Positions 55,673 through 61,460 of a DNA stretch of 64,000 nt are shown piece by piece (position 1 is the first letter of the stretch; every line of letters starts with the position of its first letter). The notes beneath the pieces were generated by a model. That model was not told the DNA's origin. It saw nothing but the letters and a program-made list of their open reading frames with translations, and ran no database searches. A program made the translations under genes and the position numbers. The stretch is from Actinomyces glycerinitolerans. Its GTDB lineage: Bacteria > Actinomycetota > Actinomycetes > Actinomycetales > Actinomycetaceae. The DNA lies in the NCBI RefSeq assembly GCF_900098745.1, contig NZ_FQTT01000009.1, positions 62,001 through 126,000 of the forward strand. The letters run 5' to 3'.

Positions 55673-56656
55673 ATGAGTAACCCCGTGTCTCCGGAGCCTC
55701 AGAACGGCATCCCGAGCGACTCCAACGCCCAGAGTGGCGCACCGGCCGGCTCCGATCCGGCATCCTCGGCCCAGGCGGGTGTGCCGCAGTCGCCCGCCTA
55801 CCAGTCCGCTCAGGTACCGCAGCAGGCCTATGCGGCACCGCAGCAATCCGCCGCGCCGCCCTCCGCCCAACCGGGCTTCCAACAACAGGCCCAGGCGCAG
55901 TTCCAGAACCTGCTGGCCAAACCGAGCCCGCATTTCCCGACGAATGTGCGCAATATTCTCGGCGGCTTGTCCGCGGCCACCGTGGTTGTCACGCTCCTGG
56001 CCATGTTCACCCCGTTCGTATCCATTTCCGTGTGGGGTTACTCCAACTCGATGTCACTGGCTGGGAGCCGGGACGGAGCCTTCTTCTGGATCCTGCTCAT
56101 TGGCACGATCGCCGCCACGGTTCTTGTCTTCCTGCAGGACAAAGTCGCCAAGGGGGTCATGTGGGTCATCCCGAGTGTTGCCATCGTCGGCGCTCTGATG
56201 GGGTTCGGTGAGGCGCTCGGTAACAACGAGGTCTTCGACTACGGAGCCTCACGCGGTTTCGGCTACTTCATGGTCTTGATTGACGCGCTCCTGTTCATCG
56301 CAATCGCCATCTACTCGATCATGTCCCTCGTCAAGAAGGAACCCGCCGCCGCTTCGGCGTTCCCCGCCTATGGGGGCCCGCAGCAGTTCCCGCAGGCCCA
56401 TCAGGCTCAGCAGGGTTACCCGGCGCCTCAGCAGTGGCAGGCCAACCAGGCTCAGCCGCCCGCCGGTCCGCAGCCTTACGCTGCCCCGCAGCAGCAGTTC
56501 CCACAGGCCCATCAGGCTCAGCAGGGTTACCCGGCGCCTCAACAGCCGCAGGTACCGACTCCTCAGCCGCAGGCGCCGCAGGATTACTCGGCGTCACAGC
56601 AGCCGCAGCAGTCGGCTGGCCCGCAGAACCCGGATTCCGGGCAGTCGCAGGCCTAA
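55673..56656 (+). CDS. Membrane protein with Gln/Pro-rich cytoplasmic tails
   Basis: A 327-residue protein. An N-terminal tail of about 95 residues rich in Gln, Pro, Ala and Ser is followed by four hydrophobic helices (about 105-230), then a second Gln/Pro tail in which QQFPQAHQAQQGYPAPQQ occurs twice. The core is not assigned to a family. TAGGGT lies 6 nt before the ATG. The tail repeats look like recent internal duplication. Confidence 0.7.
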   Translation: MSNPVSPEPQNGIPSDSNAQSGAPAGSDPASSAQAGVPQSPAYQSAQVPQQAYAAPQQSAAPPSAQPGFQQQAQAQFQNLLAKPSPHFPTNVRNILGGLSAATVVVTLLAMFTPFVSISVWGYSNSMSLAGSRDGAFFWILLIGTIAATVLVFLQDKVAKGVMWVIPSVAIVGALMGFGEALGNNEVFDYGASRGFGYFMVLIDALLFIAIAIYSIMSLVKKEPAAASAFPAYGGPQQFPQAHQAQQGYPAPQQWQANQAQPPAGPQPYAAPQQQFPQAHQAQQGYPAPQQPQVPTPQPQAPQDYSASQQPQQSAGPQNPDSGQSQA

Positions 56657-56692
56657 GGTTCGCTGTCGGGCCTCGTGCCCGCGCGCGTTGGC

Positions 56693-56727
56693 ACGCGCCC
56701 CTCGCCGCATTCAGGCGAGGGGCGCGT
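56693..56727 (+). terminator. 14-bp hairpin terminator
   Basis: ACGCGCCCCTCGCC and its exact complement enclose GCATTCA, 37 bp past the preceding stop. Confidence 0.8.
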
Positions 56728-56936
56728 CGTCGTTGTGAGGTCTGTTGGAGCCGTCCGCACGCTTCGACGCTACCAAGCGGCGCGGCAAGACCCGCCACTT
56801 GCGCGGACGCGCGGCTGAACACACGTGGCGTTTCACAATTCCGCGGTCCGCGGATAGGTGGGCGCACGAGAATCGGTTAGCATCGATTCGATGTGAGTCG
56901 GCCTGCTTCGGCTCGCGCCGACATGAGAGGAGGGGC

Positions 56937-57812
56937 GTGCACGACACCTGGAACCCCTGGCACGGCTGCCGCCGCGTCTCCGAGGGCTGCGACAACTGCT
57001 TCATGATGTTCCAAGACGCCTCGCGAGGCGTCGACGGCGAGCTCATCCGCCGCGTCGGCGACGATGGTTTCCGCTATCCCCTCGCCGTCGACCGCACCGG
57101 CGCCTACAAGGTCCGCGCCGGCGAGATGCTGCGCGTGTGCATGACCAGCGACTTCTTCCTGCGCCAGGCCGACCCCTGGCGCGAGGAGGCCTGGGACATC
57201 ATCCGCGCCCGCCCGGACGTGAAGTTCTTCCTGCTCACCAAGCGCCCCCACCGCGTCGCCCGCTGCCTGCCCAGTGACTGGGGCGATGGTTGGGACAACG
57301 TCATGCTCTCGGTGTCGATTGAGAACCAGCGCCGCACCGACCAGCGCCTGCCCGTGCTGCTCGATCTGCCCTTCACGCACAAGGGCGCCATGGCCGCGCC
57401 CCTGATCGGCCCCATCGAACTGGGGCGCTATCTGTCCGACGGGCAGATCGAGCAACTGATCGTGGGCGGAGAGAACTACGGCGGCGCCCGGCCGCTCGAC
57501 GTCGACTGGGTCCGCTCCCTGCGCGCCCAGTGCGAGCAGGCGGACGTGTCCATGACCTTCATCGAGACCGGCTCCACGCTGATCAAGGACGGGCGCACCT
57601 ACCGGATGGGCTCCAAGCGCAACCAGTCCGTGCAGGCCCACCGCTCCGGCCTGTCCTACACCGCGCAGGATCGCCGACCCTGGCGCCTGCGCGCCCCGCT
57701 CGGCTGGGAGATTCCCGCCGTCGAACTGCACGTGCCCCAATTCGACGGCGACTGCCTGAACTGCGGCTCCCGCCCCATCTGCAACGGCCTGTATCGGGGG
57801 CGCTGCACCTGA
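56937..57812 (+). CDS. DUF5131 (phage Gp37/Gp68-like) family protein
   Basis: A 291-residue protein. WNPWHGCRRVSEGCDNC (Cys11, 18, 21) is the family's hallmark cysteine cluster, and FLLTKRPHR, SVSIENQRRTDQRL, GPIELG and VGGENYGGARPLD are its other blocks. A second cluster, DCLNCGSRPICNGLYRGRC, ends the protein. Metal or iron-sulfur binding is likely; the reaction is not known. GTG 56937 is chosen because AGAGGAGGGGC directly precedes it and the motif starts at once. Confidence 0.88.
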   Translation: MHDTWNPWHGCRRVSEGCDNCFMMFQDASRGVDGELIRRVGDDGFRYPLAVDRTGAYKVRAGEMLRVCMTSDFFLRQADPWREEAWDIIRARPDVKFFLLTKRPHRVARCLPSDWGDGWDNVMLSVSIENQRRTDQRLPVLLDLPFTHKGAMAAPLIGPIELGRYLSDGQIEQLIVGGENYGGARPLDVDWVRSLRAQCEQADVSMTFIETGSTLIKDGRTYRMGSKRNQSVQAHRSGLSYTAQDRRPWRLRAPLGWEIPAVELHVPQFDGDCLNCGSRPICNGLYRGRCT

Positions 57813-57874
57813 GGCGCTTCGTTTCCCGGCGCCAAGCGCGCGACAGCCGGGGCAACCGCGGCTAGGCTCGGATC

Positions 57875-58465
57875 ATGACGACGCTTCCCTGGTCCGCAGG
57901 ACACTGGCTGAACCCGCCCGCCGCAGTCGAGGAGAGGGACGGAGACCTGCTGGTCACCGCCGTCGAGAAGTCCGACGCCTGGCGGCGCACCAGCTACGGC
58001 TTCATCGTCGACACCGCCCACGCCCTGCTGGCCCCCTTCGAGCAGAACACCGCGGTCGAGGTGGACATGACCGCCGCCTTCACCGAGAACTTCGACCAGG
58101 CCGGCGTCATGGTGCGCGTCGACACCGAGAACTGGGTCAAGGCCGGGGTGGAGTTCTCCGACGGCGCCTGCCAGCTGGGCGCCGTCGTCACGGCCGGCAA
58201 CTCCGACTGGTCGGTGGCCCCCGTGCCCGACTGGCAGGGCAAGCGCGTGCGCATCCGCGTCAGCCGCAAGGGCGATGCAATCACCATGCGCGCCGGTCTG
58301 ATTGCGCCCGACGGCACCGCTGCACTGCGCATGGTGCGCCTACTGCCCTTCCCGGAGGATGCCGTAGCCGAGGCCGGCCCATTCCTGTGTGCTCCCAGTC
58401 GAGCCGGGCTGACCGTGCCCTTCCACGCCTGGCGGGTCACGGACGCGGACATCTCCCTTCACTGA
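57875..58465 (+). CDS. DUF1349 family protein
   Basis: A 196-residue beta-sandwich protein of the DUF1349 (concanavalin-like) family. DQAGVMVRVDTENWVKAGVEF is the signature and AWRVTDADISLH the usual end. Related domains bind carbohydrate; activity here is unknown. TAGGCT lies 6 nt before the ATG. A CCCCTAGCGAGGGG hairpin (58468-58483) follows the stop. Confidence 0.88.
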   Translation: MTTLPWSAGHWLNPPAAVEERDGDLLVTAVEKSDAWRRTSYGFIVDTAHALLAPFEQNTAVEVDMTAAFTENFDQAGVMVRVDTENWVKAGVEFSDGACQLGAVVTAGNSDWSVAPVPDWQGKRVRIRVSRKGDAITMRAGLIAPDGTAALRMVRLLPFPEDAVAEAGPFLCAPSRAGLTVPFHAWRVTDADISLH

Positions 58466-58572
58466 CTTCCCCTAGCGAGGGGATGTTCGCCTGCGGAAGG
58501 ACGGATCCTCGCGCCGCAGAGGCCGTGAGGGATGTCGAGCGAACTCGGACCTATTGACTCCGGCTCGGGCGG

Positions 58573-58602
58573 TTGACGGAGTACCGGGCGAGCGCTTACG
58601 GT
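58573..58602 (+). promoter_or_regulatory. Promoter of Y RNA 1
   Basis: TTGACG (58573-58578), an 18-bp spacer and TACGGT (58597-58602) predict transcription starting near 58609, just at the 5' strand of the Y RNA terminal stem. Confidence 0.6.
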
Positions 58603-58609
58603 ACAAGCG

Positions 58610-58732
58610 TTCGGGCGGGCCGGAGATGGTCGGTTATCGGACCGGCGGTTCGGGGTTCGAGTCCTCGTCGGCGCTTCGCCGGTAGCTCAAGGGTAGAGCG
58701 GTCGGCTCCGGTCATCGTGCCACGCCCGCTCG
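58610..58732 (+). ncRNA. Y RNA 1 (YrlA-like, with permuted tRNA module)
   Basis: The ends pair through GCGGGC (58615-58620) and GCCCGC (58724-58729). A GGTC/GACC hairpin carries the loop GGTTATCG. A T-arm follows (CGGGG-TTCGAGT-CCTCG, 58651-58667), then a closed 5-bp acceptor-like hairpin (58669-58681), the bases TA, and a D-arm (GCTC-AAGGGTA-GAGC, 58685-58699). That is tRNA order after circular permutation, the hallmark of YrlA RNAs, which bind Ro60 through the stem and mimic tRNA at the other end. Exact termini are inferred. Confidence 0.8.
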
Positions 58733-58817
58733 GACAGCCCACCAGGTTCACGCCCGCTCGCGCACATGTTGCCCGGACCGATGGCGTGGGGGGCGTGGGA
58801 GTCGGCGCGGTGGCAGG

Positions 58818-58914
58818 AACACGAGTTTGCGTCGGATACACGAGTTCCGGAGCTTTGCACGTACACAGCGCACGCGAAGCTCCAAAAGTCGTGTCTTTGC
58901 AGAGAACTCGTGTA
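58818..58914. repeat. Palindromic array, 19-bp period, ACACGAGTT core
   Basis: ACACGAGTT at 58819 and again at 58838 (19 bp), inverted as AAGTCGTGT and AACTCGTGT ending at 58894 and 58913 (19 bp). TACACGAGTT/AACTCGTGTA gives a perfect 10-bp outer stem, and GGAGCTT (58849) pairs with AAGCTCC (58877). Together with flanks it fills the 300-bp gap between Y RNA 1 and the next promoter. Confidence 0.8.
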
Positions 58915-59036
58915 CGAGACGCGGCCCGGAGTCGGAGGGCTCTGAGACGGTCTCGCGTGCTGGTAGGGAGCCGGTTCTGGCGGGCGGCGTGGTAGGGCGG
59001 GTGTGTCACCTCACAAACATCACCGGTGAGGATGGA

Positions 59037-59066
59037 TTGAGTTCCGGGTGTGTAGGGGTCTACACT
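59037..59066 (+). promoter_or_regulatory. Promoter with overlapping operator for Y RNA 2, Y RNA 3 and rsr
   Basis: TTGAGT (59037-59042), an 18-bp spacer and TACACT (59061-59066). GTGTAG-GGGT-CTACAC (59050-59065), a perfect 6-bp inverted repeat, covers the spacer and -10 box, so a repressor bound there would block transcription. Confidence 0.6.
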
Positions 59067-59104
59067 CCTGCGAGTCGGCCACGGCCGATATGCGCGAACG
59101 GTGC

Positions 59105-59196
59105 GCCAGCGGGCCGGAAGGTCTTCGGTTATCGGTATTAGTTGGTTCGACCCCAACCCTCCTCGGAGGATCCGGAGGCCGAACACACGCCCGCCT
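59105..59196 (+). ncRNA. Y RNA 2
   Basis: The terminal helix GCGGGC (59109-59114) / GCCCGC (59189-59194) and inner CGGA/TCCG pairing enclose the conserved CGGTTATCG (59126-59134). A perfect T-arm (GTTGG-TTCGACC-CCAAC, 59141-59157) and a 4-bp mini-hairpin with CTCG loop (59158-59169) follow. No D-arm is present, so the tRNA-like part is shorter than in Y RNA 1. Confidence 0.75.
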
Positions 59197-59248
59197 CCGC
59201 CGTTCGTGCAGCCTGAATACGGGCGCACCCCCTGTGCTCGTGCGGGAT

Positions 59249-59334
59249 GGCGGCGGGCCGAAGCCGGTCGGTTATCGCTCTCCAACAGCGCGGTTGACAC
59301 CGCTTGTCCGGCGGGCAAGAACACGCCCGCCGCC
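59249..59334 (+). ncRNA. Y RNA 3
   Basis: Terminal helix GCGGGC (59253-59258) / GCCCGC (59325-59330), inner GCCGG (59263-59267) / CCGGC (59308-59312), and the CGGTTATCG motif at 59269-59277. The T-arm-like hairpin GCGG-TTGACA-CCGC (59290-59303) has lost the canonical loop, and the D-arm is absent. It ends 52 bp before rsr and is probably made as part of the rsr leader. Confidence 0.7.
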
Positions 59335-59385
59335 ACCCCGGCACATCTCATATCCCCGGAAACAGGAAAGGAGAGGGAAGAAGAA

Positions 59386-61008
59386 ATGGATTTCTTGAAG
59401 GGCATCAGTACTCGGCGCACGCCGCAGCGTGAGTCGGCTCGAACCGGCCAGGTGCGTAACGCCGCCGGCGGCTACGGCTTCGCGCTCGATGACGCCGCCC
59501 GCCTGCGTCGCTTCCTGATCCTGGGGGTGGACGGCGGTACCTACTACACCGACGCCCGCACGCTGGCACTTGAGAACGCCGAGGTCCTGCACCGCATGGC
59601 GGTCGCCGACCCGCAGGGGCTGGTGAACACGATCATCGAGGTCTCCACCGCCGGTGCTGCGCCGAAGCAGAACCCGACGCTGTTCGCCCTGGCGTACGCC
59701 GCCTCCGTGTCGCAGGCCCGTGACGCCGCGCTCGCGGCGCTGCCGCGTGTGGCCCGCACCGGAACGCACCTGTTCACCTTCGCCACCTACGTCGAGCAGT
59801 TCCGTGGATGGGGGCGCGGCCTGCGCCGCGCCGTCGGCTCCTGGTACACGACCAAGACCGCCGAGCAGCTCGCCTACCAGGCGGTCAAGTACCGCCAGCG
59901 CGACGGCTGGACGCACCGCGACCTGCTGCGCCTGGCTCACCCGGCCGCCGCGGAGGCCGACATGCGCGCCACCCTCGACTGGATCGCCCACGGCACCGTA
60001 GGGGAGGAGACGCCCTCCCTGATCGAGGGTTTCGTCAAGGCTCAGGAAGTGGATGCCGCTCGGGCCGACGCCGATGCCACCTGGGCGCGGATCGTCCGCG
60101 ACTACCGCCTGACCTGGGAGATGCTGCCGGATGCGGCGCTGGCCCGGCCCGAAGTCTGGGATGCGCTGCTCGACGCCGGGGTGCCGCTGACTGCACTCAT
60201 GCGCCAGCTGCCGCGCCTGACCCGACTGGGGCTGCTGCCCGCAATGGGTGGACGCACCGATGAGGTCTGCGCGCAGTTGACCGACACCGAGCGCCTGCGT
60301 GCCGCCCGCGTGCACCCGGTATCCGCGCTGATCGCCCAGCGCACCTACGCCTCCGGGTTCTCCCGGCGCGGCAAGAGCGCCTGGACGCCGACGACGAAGG
60401 TCGCCGACGCCCTGGACGCCGCCTTCTACGCGGCCTTCGGTGCCGCGGAGAGTGCGGGGAAGCGCACCATGCTGGCCGTCGACGTGTCCGGCTCCATGGG
60501 TATGCCGATCTCCGGCATGGCCTTGACGGCCCGCGAGGCGGCGGCCGCGCTGGCGCTGGTGCAACTGGCCACCGAGCCGGGCTCCGCCGCCTTCGCCTTC
60601 TCCAGCGCTCGCCCGGGATACTGGCAGCCGGCCGCCATGGCCCCGCTGGACATCAGCCTCCGCCGTCGTCTCGACGACGCGCTGAAGGTGGTGGACGCGA
60701 TGCCCTTCGGTGGTACGGACTGCGCACTGCCCATGCTGTACGCCGCCGAGCACGACCTGGAAGTGGACACCTTCGTCATCTACACCGATAACGAGACCTG
60801 GGCCGGTGACATCCACCCGTTCCAGGCGCTGCGTCGCTACCGCGAGCACAGCGGCATCCCCGCCAGGCTCGTCGTGGTGGGAATGACCTCCACGGGCTTT
60901 TCCATCGCCGACCCGGACGATGCCGGCATGCTCGACGTCGTTGGCTTCGACACCGCGGTGCCGAGCCTGATCACGGAGTTCTCGCGGGGGCTCTCAGGTG
61001 GGCTCTGA
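59386..61008 (+). CDS. rsr: Ro60 autoantigen orthologue, TROVE-VWA protein (Rsr)
   Basis: A 540-residue Ro60-family ring protein. The TROVE HEAT-repeat ring begins SARTGQVRNAAGGYGFALDD and includes TYYTDARTLALENAE, FATYVEQFRGWGRGLRRAVG and VKYRQRDGWTHRDLLRLAHP, all conserved from human Ro60 and Deinococcus Rsr. The C-terminal von Willebrand A domain has an intact MIDAS: DVSGS (366-370), Thr444 and Asp468. The ring binds misfolded RNA through its hole and Y RNA on its outer surface; in bacteria it works with exoribonucleases. ATG 59386 follows AAAGGAGAGGG. Confidence 0.96.
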   Translation: MDFLKGISTRRTPQRESARTGQVRNAAGGYGFALDDAARLRRFLILGVDGGTYYTDARTLALENAEVLHRMAVADPQGLVNTIIEVSTAGAAPKQNPTLFALAYAASVSQARDAALAALPRVARTGTHLFTFATYVEQFRGWGRGLRRAVGSWYTTKTAEQLAYQAVKYRQRDGWTHRDLLRLAHPAAAEADMRATLDWIAHGTVGEETPSLIEGFVKAQEVDAARADADATWARIVRDYRLTWEMLPDAALARPEVWDALLDAGVPLTALMRQLPRLTRLGLLPAMGGRTDEVCAQLTDTERLRAARVHPVSALIAQRTYASGFSRRGKSAWTPTTKVADALDAAFYAAFGAAESAGKRTMLAVDVSGSMGMPISGMALTAREAAAALALVQLATEPGSAAFAFSSARPGYWQPAAMAPLDISLRRRLDDALKVVDAMPFGGTDCALPMLYAAEHDLEVDTFVIYTDNETWAGDIHPFQALRRYREHSGIPARLVVVGMTSTGFSIADPDDAGMLDVVGFDTAVPSLITEFSRGLSGGL

Positions 61009-61029
61009 CCCGCTGCGCACAGTGCGCAA

Positions 61030-61070
61030 CCGGAGGGCGGCCGTCCCAGACGGGGATGGCCGCCCTCCGG
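61030..61070 (+). terminator. rsr terminator hairpin
   Basis: CCGGAGGGCGGCC (61030-61042) is fully complementary to 61058-61070, and the stem extends inward with GTCCC/GGGGAT around AGAC. The next gene starts 9 bp later. Confidence 0.75.
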
Positions 61071-61078
61071 CACGCTCA

Positions 61079-61294
61079 ATGGGAGTATCCGACCCGTTGG
61101 CGGCCCGGGCCGCCGAGTTGCACGCACAGGCCCTCGAGGCCGACGCCTTGGCCGCCCGCTACCGGGCCGAGCGGGACGAGCTCATCGACCGGCTCCGCGA
61201 GGCCGAGCCGAAGCGCTGGTCCTACACCGCCCTCGCCCAGGCACTCGGCTGCAGCCGGGAACTGATCGCCCAGATCGTGCGTCGGCGGCGCTGA
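61079..61294 (+). CDS. Small coiled-coil HTH protein
   Basis: A 71-residue protein. A helical N-terminal half (AAELHAQALEADALAARYRA) is followed by WSYTALAQALGCSRELIAQIV, which reads as a helix-turn-helix, and the tail RRRR. No named family is recognised. It starts 9 bp after the rsr terminator hairpin and has no clear ribosome site. It may be a DNA-binding regulator of the Y RNA-rsr unit, which is a guess from position. Confidence 0.55.
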   Translation: MGVSDPLAARAAELHAQALEADALAARYRAERDELIDRLREAEPKRWSYTALAQALGCSRELIAQIVRRRR

Positions 61295-61460
61295 GTAGGA
61301 CCTGCGGAGCGAACGTCTAGCAATTCGTGTCGTGAGGAACCGGTAGCCTGCTCGAGTCGGCTCCACCCCGCCCTGTGGACCCGTCCTCCGGGGAGTGCTG
61401 GGCATACGCTCAAACGCCCGGTAGCTCAGGGCAACCTCAACCATCTCCGCACCGAAATCC
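61295..61460. other. Spacer with tRNA-like fragments
   Basis: CCGGTAGC...GTCGGCTCC (61340-61363) and CCCGGTAGCTCAGGGC (61417-61432) resemble the D-arm side of Y RNA 1. There is no T-arm, terminal helix or CGGTTATCG motif, so no RNA gene is called. Confidence 0.35.

Noticed and set aside
58651-58699. An ordinary tRNA gene
   Set aside because: T- and D-arms are canonical, but the order is permuted and there is no anticodon arm, open acceptor stem or CCA end; a Y RNA module explains it better.
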